This document shows, piece by piece, positions 55,776-64,000 of a DNA stretch of 64,000 bases. Within the stretch, counting starts at the first letter, position 1; each line of letters begins with the position of its first letter. Position numbers and translations under genes: made by a program. The notes beneath the pieces were generated by a model. The model saw only the letters and a program-made list of their open reading frames with translations, ran no database searches and had not been told where the DNA came from. Source of the stretch: Nostoc foliaceum FACHB-393 (lineage in GTDB: Bacteria > Cyanobacteriota > Cyanobacteriia > Cyanobacteriales > Nostocaceae); assembly GCF_014698505.1 (NCBI RefSeq), contig NZ_JACJTD010000039.1, positions 1 to 64,000 on the forward strand. The letters are read 5' to 3'.

Positions 55776-56213
55776 CTAAATGTAATACATGAGTTCCTTC
55801 TGCTTTCGCATTGATCTTCGTTCGCAAAGGTCTTGGAGTGTATATTTTTCTAAAACGGAGTTAGCAGCCTGACGTGCTTCCTGCCAGACTTCCTGAATTA
55901 GCTCACCTTCTACTGTGTTGGGAGTAGGCTCACAATCAGATACAACAATATCTGATCCTTCCATACAGCTAAAAGCATCCAACACTGTAATCTTTCCAGG
56001 ATCTCGTGCCAGAACATAGCCACCTTTGGCTCCGCGTATACTCTTAATTAAACCTCCACGTCTTAGTGTTGCCAGAAGTTGTTCCAAATATCGGTTTGGT
56101 ATGTCTTGTAAGACCGCTATTTCTCGAATTTGCAGGGCTTCTCCGTTAGGGTAGCAGGTTGCTAACTCTAACAGGGCTAGAAGTGCGTATTCTGATTTGT
56201 TAGAGATGACCAC
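55776..56213 (-). CDS. Rrf2-family transcriptional regulator
   Basis: The 145-residue protein has a winged helix N-terminus (KSEYALLALLELA, then IREIAVLQDIPNRYLEQLLATLRRGGLIKSIRGAKGGYVLAR) typical of Rrf2/CymR/IscR. Only two cysteines (CMEG..., SDCEP) are in the region where IscR-type members carry three cluster ligands, so iron-sulphur binding is uncertain. It would control cysteine, iron-sulphur or stress genes. It is read leftward ahead of the pentapeptide gene. Confidence 0.88.
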   Translation of the reverse strand: MVISNKSEYALLALLELATCYPNGEALQIREIAVLQDIPNRYLEQLLATLRRGGLIKSIRGAKGGYVLARDPGKITVLDAFSCMEGSDIVVSDCEPTPNTVEGELIQEVWQEARQAANSVLEKYTLQDLCERRSMRKQKELMYYI

Positions 56214-56528
56214 AGGCGTAATATTTTAAACTCACACTTAAATATACAAAGTCCTTGAGTTTGTTTCCCTAAGCTATTGTTAAGAAAAACTTTACAATCA
56301 ACTTATTATTGACCGGCTAACTCTACTTTAAAGACCTTTGAACATAGCAGCAATTATTTTTTATTTTTAATTCAATAAATAAAAGTTATTGATTCTCAGG
56401 AAAGGCAGAGGGCAGTTATTGCTGGGGGCAGAAGGGAATGCTGCTTCCAGACCTGAAGCCTGTGACCGTTCGCACAGCGTCTCCAAGATTTGGGAACAAG
56501 GGTATAAAACCCCGCCCTCCTGTCTTCT
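56214..56528. other. Gene-free region between the Rrf2 and histidine kinase genes
   Basis: About 315 bp. The left part is AT-rich, probably the Rrf2 promoter. The right part holds a GC-rich repeat-like stretch (CAGAGGGCAGTTATTGCTGG and onward). No gene recognised. Confidence 0.5.
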
Positions 56529-57878
56529 TTATGCATGGAAATGTATCGAAAATGGCAGGATGACTGTAAAGGTAGTTCCTGCACCGATCGCACTTTCGAC
56601 AAAAATTTCACCGCCATGTAAATCTACAGCCTGCTTGACGATGGACATCCCTAATCCCATTCCTGGGGTATTACCTGCATTACTAGCGCGATGGAAGGGT
56701 TCAAAGATGTATTCAATATCACAAGGGGGAATACCAATACCAGAGTCTTGAGTTTGGAATATAGCTTGATCGTTGGCAGTGGTGACAGAAAACTTAACTG
56801 TGCTACCAATGGGAGAGTATTTTAGACAATTCGAGAATAAATTACTCAAGATTTGCCTTAGTAGTTTAGCGTCTAAGTTAGCTTGTGTGCATTGGCACTC
56901 ACTGCTAAAAGCGATCGCATGTTGTGAGCGATCGCTCTGTTGTAATTCTTCTAAGAGATCGCGGCAAAACTCCACCAAATTCAAGGGTGTTGGACTAAAC
57001 TCTAGCTTGCCTGTTTCATCCTGACTCAGCACCAATACATCATTCAACAACTGAGTCATGTGCATAACTGATGTTTGAATGCGACGCAGGTGGGTCTGTT
57101 GTCGCTCGTCGCTCCATAGATGGCGATAATATTCTAGTAGTTCCGCAGAAGAGTGGATAGTAGCCAAAGGGGTACGAAACTCATGGGAGGTGATGGTGAG
57201 CAAGCGGGATTTAAGTTCACTAAACTCCCTTTCTTTGGCAAGCGCTTGGCGCATCGCCTGTTCTGCCCATTGCAGTTTGGCTTGGGTTCGCTTGCTTTCG
57301 CTAATGTCCCGCAATATCCAGCGCAAACCGACTAAGTTACCTTGTTGATTACGGATAGCAACCACCTTAACCGCAGCAATAATTGGCGTTCTGTCACGTG
57401 GTCGCAGGTTTACTTCCCATTCTTGCATTTTCCAGTCTGGGATTTCGGCACGATCACGCAGATGAGTTAGTTTCAGATGAAAAGCAATTATTTCTTTCTC
57501 AACCACATAAATCTCTAAGAGTTCGCCCAACAGGAAACTCTTGGAAATGTTTAGTAGAGTGGTGGCGGCTGAGTTAGCTTCCTGAATTACTCCTTTTGTA
57601 GTAGTCACAAAATAAGCGTCTGGTACTTCCTCAAATAATTCCTGGTAGCGTTGACGTTGTGCTACCAAGTCCTTTTGAGTATGGGATAATTCTTCATTCT
57701 GCTGCTGTAGGTGTTCATTCGCTATTTGCAATTCTTCTAAAGCTAAGTGGACTTCTTTTAATACTGTGGCAATAAGTTTAATCTCTTCCTGTGCTTTTTC
57801 CTGTTCACTCTGGCGTTGCAAAAGGGCGACGCGCTTACGCATATCCTCTATCTGTAAAGCTAAATCGCCCAAATTCAC
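56529..57878 (-). CDS. PAS-domain sensor histidine kinase
   Basis: The 449-residue soluble kinase has an N-terminal coiled coil (~1-80) and a PAS domain (YQELFEEVPDAYFVTTTKGVI, ~80-200, with a PAC end LRWILRDISESKRTQ). The HisKA phosphoacceptor is in SHEFRTPLATIHSSAELL (His ~232), followed by HATPase_c with N box LSNLFSNCLKYSP, DSGIGIPP and GMGLGMSIVKQAV. No membrane helix, so the signal is probably intracellular. No response regulator is adjacent. The ATG at 57878 is the start. Confidence 0.92.
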   Translation of the reverse strand: MNLGDLALQIEDMRKRVALLQRQSEQEKAQEEIKLIATVLKEVHLALEELQIANEHLQQQNEELSHTQKDLVAQRQRYQELFEEVPDAYFVTTTKGVIQEANSAATTLLNISKSFLLGELLEIYVVEKEIIAFHLKLTHLRDRAEIPDWKMQEWEVNLRPRDRTPIIAAVKVVAIRNQQGNLVGLRWILRDISESKRTQAKLQWAEQAMRQALAKEREFSELKSRLLTITSHEFRTPLATIHSSAELLEYYRHLWSDERQQTHLRRIQTSVMHMTQLLNDVLVLSQDETGKLEFSPTPLNLVEFCRDLLEELQQSDRSQHAIAFSSECQCTQANLDAKLLRQILSNLFSNCLKYSPIGSTVKFSVTTANDQAIFQTQDSGIGIPPCDIEYIFEPFHRASNAGNTPGMGLGMSIVKQAVDLHGGEIFVESAIGAGTTFTVILPFSIHFHA

Positions 57879-58053
57879 GCTTTTACTCCTAATTTGGATA
57901 TCTAAAATTTGGTTTTGTTTAGATTTCCTACTTAGACGATCTTAGCTTTTGGAGCTTAACAGTTATCAGTAATATTATCTGCGGATAATTAGTTACGATT
58001 CCCAAAGTTATTGCACCCCACACACTAATTGCTCCACTTCGGCGGCTCTGTGT

Positions 58054-61000
58054 TTAATGTTTTTGTCTGGCAATATTGCTTAATTTGACTCTTAAATCTG
58101 CCCATGTAATGCCTGCCAGGCTAGGCAAAACAACATGAGCGGCTCCAACTCGTTCAGCGGGGCCAAGTCCTACTGCCCACATACCAGCGGCTAGAGCTGC
58201 CTCAACGCCTGCTGCGGCATCTTCTACAACTACAGATTGCTCTGGTTCGAGTCCTAGCTGCTTGGCTGCGTACAGAAATAGGTCGGGTGCTGGCTTGGGT
58301 TGCTGTACACTATAACCGTCAGCGATCGCATCTATTTTGTCGGCAATGCCCAATCGCTCGATTACTGTCTGGGCATTTTTGCTAGCCGAACCAATACCGA
58401 TTTTAATCCCAGCTTGCCGCAGTTCATCCAAGAGGGCGATCGCGCCTGGCAACAAATCCTTAGGTGTCATGTGTTGGATCAATTCCACGTAGTAGCGATT
58501 CTTACGTTCCATCATCTCCTCGATTTGTGCTTCCGAATAAGCTCTATCCCCAATAATCAGCATCAGGGAAGCCCGACGGGATACACCCCGCAGCGCTTCG
58601 TTAGCTTCTCGATTAAACGGTATACCCTCTTCATCTGCTAGCTTCTGCCAAGCTAGATAGTGAAGTTCTGCTGTATCTGTCAGCACTCCATCTAGGTCGA
58701 AGATAAATCCTTGGATGTTGGGGTTGTGGTTCATTTCGCTGCGGGATTGGGGGCTGGGGACTGAGAGAGCAGGAGAATAAGTCTGGTATTCAGAAGCTTC
58801 TGAAAGGAAATTTGGGGGATTTGAGGAGAGGGAAAGTTGGAGATATTTTAGTTGACAAGTTATATCTTGGGCGACTTGTCCTTTGCGTAGATCGAACTCA
58901 TGCCATTTCCCGCGCCAGTGCAGTTTAAACTTCAGGCGCGTCCAGCCATCAGGCAAATGGGAGTTGGCTACGGGGCCATTTTCGGTGAGTTGAATACCGC
59001 CGAATCCAAAAATGACAGCTTGCCAAACACCACCAGCAGTAGCGCCGTGAATTCCATCGCTGGTGTTACCTCGGTTATCTTCAAGATCCACCATTAACGC
59101 CTGGATAAACAGTTTGTAAGCTTCGGTTGATTTGCCCAAATCGGAAGCTAAAATTGCATGAACTGCTGGGCCAAGAGACGAACCATAGGTAATATCAGTG
59201 CGGGGTGCGTAGTAGTCCCAGTTGGTCTGCAATGCTTTTTCGTTGTAGGGAAAATCTGCTGATTCCCGCATTAAATAAAGGAGCATCAAGATATCTGGCT
59301 GCTTGATTACTTGATATTTATTAGTTTTCTCAATACCCAAGATGGCTTGCATGGAGCGATCGCGCCCTTCATAATCTGCTAAGTTGATATCTTCTAATTG
59401 GAAAAATCCCTCAAATTGCTCGATTAGTTCTGTTAATGGGTCATGGAGAAACAATATTTTGGCGATGATGTCTTGCCAGTGTGATTGCTCTTGTGGGGTG
59501 AGTTTGAGTTTCTGTTCTAGTTCGATAGCCCGTTCGGGAAATTTCTGAGCCAACCAATCATAGATTGCGATCGCTTTCTCTAGATGCCATTGCGCCATCC
59601 GATTGGTAAAGGCGTTATTGTGGACGAATTCATGGTATTCATCCACTCCGATCACTCCCCGAATTTCATACCGTTGGTGCTCAGGATTGAATTCGACCCG
59701 GCTACCCCAGAAGATAGCGGCATCCAAAATAATCTCTGCGCCGCGCTGTTGCATCCATTGATCATCACCAGTGGCTTGCCAGTAGTTCCAAGCGGCATAG
59801 GGAATATCTGCATTAATGTGAATTTCGCGATCGCGGCACCAAATTCGCACGTCTTCACCATAAAAATCATTTCCCAGTGCCCAACGTGGTGTTACTTCAT
59901 CTCCGGTATCAGCACTTTCCCAGGCAAACATTGCCCCTTTATATCCGTAATGAGTTGCTTTGCGTCTAGCTCCTGGTAAGGTGTGCCAACGGTAACTGAG
60001 TAAGTTGCGGGCGATCGCTGGTTGGGTAAACAGAAAAAAAGGCAGCATAAAAATTTCTGTATCCCAAAAGATATGACCGCGATAGCCAAACCCAGAAAGA
60101 GTTTTAGCAGGAATGCTCACTCTGTCATCATGGCGTGACCCAGCAATCAGCAGCTGAAACAGATTGTAGCGAACCCCAAAAGCAGCGGTGCTATCCCCTT
60201 CAATCAGGATGTCACTTTGCTGCCAAACCTCATCCCATGCCTGCTGATTGGCTTTTAGTAGTGTTGCGTAGTCTGGCAGGTGCGCGAGTTTTTCTCTAGC
60301 TGCTGAGACTGGTGTCTCAGTCTCCCGCGAGGTAAAAACAGTTACGATTTTTTCTACCGTTACGGTCTGTTGTGATTTCGCCAGGAAGGTCGTGCTCAAG
60401 GTCGGATAACCAGGTGCGGTACTGACTTGCAAAGATGCTTCAGTGCCTGATATTCTCATGCTTGCGCCCATACCGAGTTCAATTCGGGAGTGGCGGGTGC
60501 GGCGTTGCAACCAGATTCCTTGGTCAGTCTTGCCCTGGTCTAGTCCTTCCCAGTGATTAAAACCCTGATTTTCTGGATAGCCGTTGATACTTCCCTGAAC
60601 TTCGATTAACCCATCAAAATCTACTGGCGTTAAATGGCAGCGTTGCGCCAACACATGCTGATCTGCAAAACTAGCAAAGCGTTCAAAGCTGATGTCTATG
60701 GTGTTCCCACTGGGAGAGCGCCAACGCAAGTAACGGCTAAGAAGTCCGTGGCGTAAATCAAGCTGTCGATCATAACGCAATATCTCACCTTGATCGAGAC
60801 GGAAGCGATCGCCATTCACAATCACTACCAAAGGTAACCAGTCAGGGCAATTTGCCAGTTCAGTGTACACCACCGGCACATCGTCGTAGACACCGTTGAT
60901 AAAAGTAGCTGGCAATGCATGAGGATAACCTTCTTCAAAACTGCCTTTTGTTCCCAGGTATCCGTTACCGATTGTAAATACCGTTTCTTTAGAGTGCAAT

Positions 61001-61077
61001 TGTTCAGGGTCAAACTGGGTTTCGATTAATATCCAGTCTGTGTAGATAAAATGGCGAGAACGACCTTTTGTTTGCAT
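58054..61077 (-). CDS. GH65 disaccharide phosphorylase fused to beta-phosphoglucomutase
   Basis: About 1007 residues. Residues ~1-760 form a glycoside hydrolase family 65 phosphorylase: general acid Glu ~479 in GVIGVDEYHEFVHNNAFTN, and phosphate-site segment DGIHGATAGGVW. From ~785 follows a complete HAD-type beta-phosphoglucomutase (FDLDGVLTDTAELHYLAW, nucleophile Asp ~791). The reactions would chain: disaccharide + phosphate to beta-glucose-1-phosphate, then to glucose-6-phosphate. The substrate (maltose, trehalose or kojibiose) cannot be told. The ATG at 61077 is chosen because the 47 upstream codons in frame come from a palindromic repeat. The linker (~760-784) looks derived from intergenic DNA. 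Downstream of sucrose synthase. Confidence 0.9.
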   Translation of the reverse strand: MQTKGRSRHFIYTDWILIETQFDPEQLHSKETVFTIGNGYLGTKGSFEEGYPHALPATFINGVYDDVPVVYTELANCPDWLPLVVIVNGDRFRLDQGEILRYDRQLDLRHGLLSRYLRWRSPSGNTIDISFERFASFADQHVLAQRCHLTPVDFDGLIEVQGSINGYPENQGFNHWEGLDQGKTDQGIWLQRRTRHSRIELGMGASMRISGTEASLQVSTAPGYPTLSTTFLAKSQQTVTVEKIVTVFTSRETETPVSAAREKLAHLPDYATLLKANQQAWDEVWQQSDILIEGDSTAAFGVRYNLFQLLIAGSRHDDRVSIPAKTLSGFGYRGHIFWDTEIFMLPFFLFTQPAIARNLLSYRWHTLPGARRKATHYGYKGAMFAWESADTGDEVTPRWALGNDFYGEDVRIWCRDREIHINADIPYAAWNYWQATGDDQWMQQRGAEIILDAAIFWGSRVEFNPEHQRYEIRGVIGVDEYHEFVHNNAFTNRMAQWHLEKAIAIYDWLAQKFPERAIELEQKLKLTPQEQSHWQDIIAKILFLHDPLTELIEQFEGFFQLEDINLADYEGRDRSMQAILGIEKTNKYQVIKQPDILMLLYLMRESADFPYNEKALQTNWDYYAPRTDITYGSSLGPAVHAILASDLGKSTEAYKLFIQALMVDLEDNRGNTSDGIHGATAGGVWQAVIFGFGGIQLTENGPVANSHLPDGWTRLKFKLHWRGKWHEFDLRKGQVAQDITCQLKYLQLSLSSNPPNFLSEASEYQTYSPALSVPSPQSRSEMNHNPNIQGFIFDLDGVLTDTAELHYLAWQKLADEEGIPFNREANEALRGVSRRASLMLIIGDRAYSEAQIEEMMERKNRYYVELIQHMTPKDLLPGAIALLDELRQAGIKIGIGSASKNAQTVIERLGIADKIDAIADGYSVQQPKPAPDLFLYAAKQLGLEPEQSVVVEDAAAGVEAALAAGMWAVGLGPAERVGAAHVVLPSLAGITWADLRVKLSNIARQKH

Positions 61078-61147
61078 AAAGTAGAGATTGGGGAGTAGGG
61101 AATGGGAAATGGGGAATGGGAAATTTGGTGGATGAATCAGTCTTTTG

Positions 61148-61200
61148 ACTGGTTCCCAGCCTCCAGGCTGGGAAACCATTCTTGGAGGCTCTGCCTCCTG
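61148..61200. repeat. Double hairpin repeat upstream of the GH65 gene
   Basis: GGTTCCCAGCCTCCAGGCTG... forms a 10-bp stem, followed by GGAGGCTCTGCCTCC. This is a familiar Nostoc intergenic repeat. It generates the spurious N-terminal extension of the GH65 frame. Confidence 0.75.
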
Positions 61201-61224
61201 CTTCTTGACGAAAGGCAAAGCCCA

Positions 61225-61310
61225 TTACGAATTACGTTAGCGCAGCGTAAAGCCTTCGGCATGGCTTCGCTTAGAGCGAGACTTTGAGCGTCATTACAAA
61301 TTACAAATTA
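61225..61310. repeat. ATTACGTTAGCGCAGCG repeat overlapping the susA stop region
   Basis: CATTACGAATTACGTTAGCG ... GAGCGTCATTACAAATTAC is related to 31785-31860. Its right end reaches into the last codons of sucrose synthase (stop at 61301-61303). Confidence 0.7.
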
Positions 61311-63718
61311 GTCCCCATGTGCTTTTCCAAAATCTTTTCGGCTCTAGGTTTATAAATAAGATGAAATAAGGTTTCCATATAGCGATCTCTGGCTTCGTTA
61401 TTTTCTGGAACCACAAAATTCCAAAAACTAAATATCTTAGCTAGCAGTAGTAATTGATTACTATGTAAATGCCAATTGTATCTATTCTGAATTCGCTGAC
61501 TCATCCATTCTGAGACTTCGTGCCAATGTTCAGGATGAGTATCACATTGTTCAAGGAAATCTAAAATTTTCTTTGCTGTTCCTTGTAAGTCTGTAGGATT
61601 AAGATTAAATCCATTTTCTTGGTTTTCGATAATTTCTAAAGAGCCACCAAATTGAGTAGCGAAAGTTGGCAAGCCGGAAATCATCGCTTCCAAAATGCAC
61701 CGACCGAAGGATTCAAAGCGGGCAAAGTGGACATAAATTCCCTGAGAATCTGCAACTACTCGGTAGGTTTCACCGAGTTCACTGCTAGGGATACGCATTC
61801 CCAACCAGCGAATCTTGCCATTGAGATGATATTGATCGATAATGTCGTGGAGTTTTTGAATTTCTTCTGCTTCTTCTAGGTTTGTAGCTTCATGTGGATG
61901 CAGTTTACTACTTAAGAGGATCAGATTACAACACTCTTGCAACGCCTGACTTTGACCAAAGCATTCAGCTAACCCAGTGAGATTTTTGATTGAGGTGATG
62001 GGAGCAAGGGCAAAGATTGGTCGCTTATTAAGGTGATCTAAATGTCCAAAGATTTGGGGGTCTTCGCGGCTAAAGAGTAAATCGTGGACTTGGATGCAAA
62101 GTTTAGAATCTCGGTCTTCTTTTCGGCTATAGGGAAAGAAAATATTTTCATTTACTCCCGGCGGCACTAAGTTGAATTTAGGACTAAACAAATCAATCCC
62201 ATCAACCACATGATACAACTGCGGCATTGTAAAGCACTTGTACGACTCGTATTGCCCTACGGTGTCGGGTGTGCCGACAATTTCTTGGTAGGAAGATGTA
62301 ATGATAAATTCGGCTGCATTCATGCTAATCAAATCGGCAGTGAATTGTACCGAGAAGTGATATTGGTCTTCTAAATCTTGCCAATATAAATTACTAAATA
62401 GATATTTAGGTTTTTCCAAGGAATGGGCAATGTTGCATTGGGTAACTTTCATCCGGCGAGATAAAAGAAAAGCTACTAAGTTACCGTCGCTGTAGTTGCC
62501 AATAAGAAGATTTGGTTTGCCTTGGAATTGGGCTAGTAATTCTTTTTCTGCATCTAGGGCAAATTGTTCTAAATAGGGCCAAATCTCAAATTTAGAAATC
62601 CAATTGTTAGTAATTTCGGGATTGAATTCACCAAAGGGAACGCGCAATATCCAAGCATTTTCAGTATCTTGAACTTTTTCTAAGCGCAGGTTGCAAAATG
62701 TCCCTTCACAGTTAGGGATTAGCCGAGTGAGAATAATTATATGGGGTTTAATACCCAGCCCGTCAAGACCGGCGAGTTTGATTTGTTCACGCAGTTCGTT
62801 TTCTAAGCTGCGGGCTTGTTCGAGGACGTAGATAACTTGACCGAGTGTTTCATCTCTTCCCAAAACATCTTCCTGTCCAACCCAGCCGTGGATGGAAATC
62901 AGGACGACGCGAAAGACGGCGGGGACGCGGGCTACAAATGCTTCTAAAATGCCAGGTTCTGGAGAGTAAATGAGTCGGTCGAGGAGTTCTAGGGTTTCGG
63001 AGACTCGCGCCGCAGTGTTACCCCAACCCGGCTCAAAGCCGAGTTCTTGGAGAGCAAAGCGGAATTTTTCATAAGGTTCATCAGGCGATCGCTGATTCAG
63101 CAATTTGAGTGCTAGCTTAATTTGTTTGGCTAGGTGAATCCCTGAGGGAATGCGATCGCTCAACAACAGGCGAATTCCATCGTGTTGCAGCCCCTGTAAT
63201 GCTTGAAATAACATTTCTAGCCAATATTGGGGGTCAGCCAATAATTGATTGCACAGGTAACGATTAAGGAAGGCTAAACCTTGACCAATATTTCTGGGGT
63301 CGTCAATTCTTGGGGAACTTTCGTAAAAGGGGTGGAGGTCGATTTCGAGAATGTGGGGTTGGTAGCGATTGACTAAGCGATCGCTCACATCTAGCAGCGC
63401 TTGAGGCGTCATCTGCTCGAAACTACTAAAATCGGCTGTCAGTTGCCAAACTTCCTCGCTAGCAATCCTGGGACGAACTACGAACCAGGTACTTTCGTCT
63501 TCGAGAATTATTTCGTGGGTGTACTGGATCAGTTTACCAACATCAGAAGAGTAATAAAAATAAGCTGGCTTTTGGGATTGATGACAGTAATCGGCAAAGA
63601 AGAGCAAAATCTCATTTCTTAGGAAGTAACGCTTCCCTGAAGCACTCAACGCATAAATTAACTGACGTAGAGCAGTTTTTTCATCACCGTTGAAGACAGC
63701 TTGAACTAGTTCATACAT
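61301..63718 (-). CDS. susA: Sucrose synthase
   Basis: The 805-residue protein matches sucrose synthase throughout. The N-terminal regulatory region is followed by a GT-B glycosyltransferase (IPNCEGTFCNLRLEKV, NIAHSLEKPKYLFSNLYW, then LAPITSIKNLTGLAECFG). The C-terminal E-x7-E nucleotide-sugar motif is in ARFESFGRCILEAMISGLPTFAT. It reversibly makes sucrose and UDP from UDP-glucose and fructose; in filamentous cyanobacteria it works mainly in cleavage, linking sucrose to glycogen and heterocyst metabolism. The start is the ATG at 63718. It precedes the GH65 fusion gene by ~220 bp in the same direction. Confidence 0.95.
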   Translation of the reverse strand: MYELVQAVFNGDEKTALRQLIYALSASGKRYFLRNEILLFFADYCHQSQKPAYFYYSSDVGKLIQYTHEIILEDESTWFVVRPRIASEEVWQLTADFSSFEQMTPQALLDVSDRLVNRYQPHILEIDLHPFYESSPRIDDPRNIGQGLAFLNRYLCNQLLADPQYWLEMLFQALQGLQHDGIRLLLSDRIPSGIHLAKQIKLALKLLNQRSPDEPYEKFRFALQELGFEPGWGNTAARVSETLELLDRLIYSPEPGILEAFVARVPAVFRVVLISIHGWVGQEDVLGRDETLGQVIYVLEQARSLENELREQIKLAGLDGLGIKPHIIILTRLIPNCEGTFCNLRLEKVQDTENAWILRVPFGEFNPEITNNWISKFEIWPYLEQFALDAEKELLAQFQGKPNLLIGNYSDGNLVAFLLSRRMKVTQCNIAHSLEKPKYLFSNLYWQDLEDQYHFSVQFTADLISMNAAEFIITSSYQEIVGTPDTVGQYESYKCFTMPQLYHVVDGIDLFSPKFNLVPPGVNENIFFPYSRKEDRDSKLCIQVHDLLFSREDPQIFGHLDHLNKRPIFALAPITSIKNLTGLAECFGQSQALQECCNLILLSSKLHPHEATNLEEAEEIQKLHDIIDQYHLNGKIRWLGMRIPSSELGETYRVVADSQGIYVHFARFESFGRCILEAMISGLPTFATQFGGSLEIIENQENGFNLNPTDLQGTAKKILDFLEQCDTHPEHWHEVSEWMSQRIQNRYNWHLHSNQLLLLAKIFSFWNFVVPENNEARDRYMETLFHLIYKPRAEKILEKHMGTNL

Positions 63719-64000
63719 GATGACGAATTCCAGAACTTTAGCTAGGTCACGACCTCATATTTTTCTCCAGTTCTGTGAGGCACATTTCCCCTTTAATGCT
63801 ATACAACCATGAAAACCCCTCGCTTCTAGCTCTGGGATGAAACGCTGTGAGGACTTCAAATCTATGGGATGAGAGAGATCAGGAAGTTGGGGGAGTGCGA
63901 GAACCTAATGCCCAATTCAAACAAAAAACTGCCAATTTGGCTGAAATAGTGGCAAAGAGAGATTATTCTATGTATATAAGTTAGTTCTTAATCAGGCATA
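63719..64000. other. susA upstream region
   Basis: About 280 bp without genes; it probably carries the susA promoter. No clear regulatory motif (such as an NtcA site GTA-N8-TAC) was identified by eye. Confidence 0.4.

Noticed and set aside
61078-61218. 47-residue N-terminal extension of the GH65 fusion protein
   Set aside because: It is encoded by a double-hairpin intergenic repeat and GGGAATGGGAAATGGGG-type sequence; homologous sequence begins at the ATG at 61077.
1-64000. tRNA genes
   Set aside because: No segment with a T-arm GGTTCRANYCC motif in a convincing cloverleaf was recognised in the intergenic regions read by eye; a covariance search would settle it.

Overview
The window looks like chromosomal DNA of a filamentous, Nostoc-like cyanobacterium. 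Three things support this: the photosynthetic and NDH-1 genes (petG, cytM, ndhH), the split RNA polymerase rpoC1/rpoC2 pair, and the many GCGATCGC (HIP1) octamers, which occur in genes throughout the window. Intergenic DNA is rich in short palindromic and MITE-like repeats typical of Nostocales. The assignment is inferred from sequence character; no database was searched.

Layout. 0-5 kb: 3' end of a 5S rRNA with its terminator, a transposase remnant, a PpiC-type isomerase, a MITE, then cytM, petG, rsmD, hisH and a decayed pyroglutamyl peptidase gene. 5-9.7 kb: a DUF3370 exported protein, a receiver protein with Asn at the phosphoacceptor site, an unrecognised 444-residue protein and a Uma2 nuclease. 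9.7-21.5 kb: the conserved rpsT-tatD-rpoB-rpoC1-rpoC2 cluster, read leftward. 22-31.6 kb: hisD, a universal stress protein, an SRPBCC protein, hslO, a membrane-anchored helical-repeat protein, a beta-hydroxyacid dehydrogenase, a possible 31-residue membrane peptide, a MidA-family methyltransferase and a VOC protein.

31.8-42.6 kb is the most accessory-looking part. It holds a stand-alone GAF protein with both cysteine motifs of DXCF cyanobacteriochromes, then an Eco57I-type DNA methyltransferase and a PLD-nuclease/SNF2 helicase. Between those two lie an Rpn/DUF4351 nuclease-like gene, a second Uma2 gene, a 21/63-bp minisatellite and several MITEs. The methylase and helicase resemble a two-component DNA-defence module with mobile sequence between its parts.

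42.7-54 kb: ndhH, rsmH, an orphan TolQ/ExbB-like channel protein, an MMADHC-like protein, a DUF3445 protein, a K+ channel with TrkA domains, a family 5 solute-binding lipoprotein and argD. 54-64 kb: DUF4129, DUF2243, a pentapeptide-repeat protein, an Rrf2 regulator, a PAS histidine kinase, a GH65 phosphorylase fused to beta-phosphoglucomutase, and sucrose synthase; the last two form a disaccharide-metabolism pair.

A recurring theme is repeat DNA entering genes. Dispersed repeats lie in frame inside the PpiC, DUF3370, MidA and helicase genes. One MITE's target duplication forms the methylase stop codon, and intergenic-type DNA appears to have become the linker of the GH65-phosphoglucomutase fusion.
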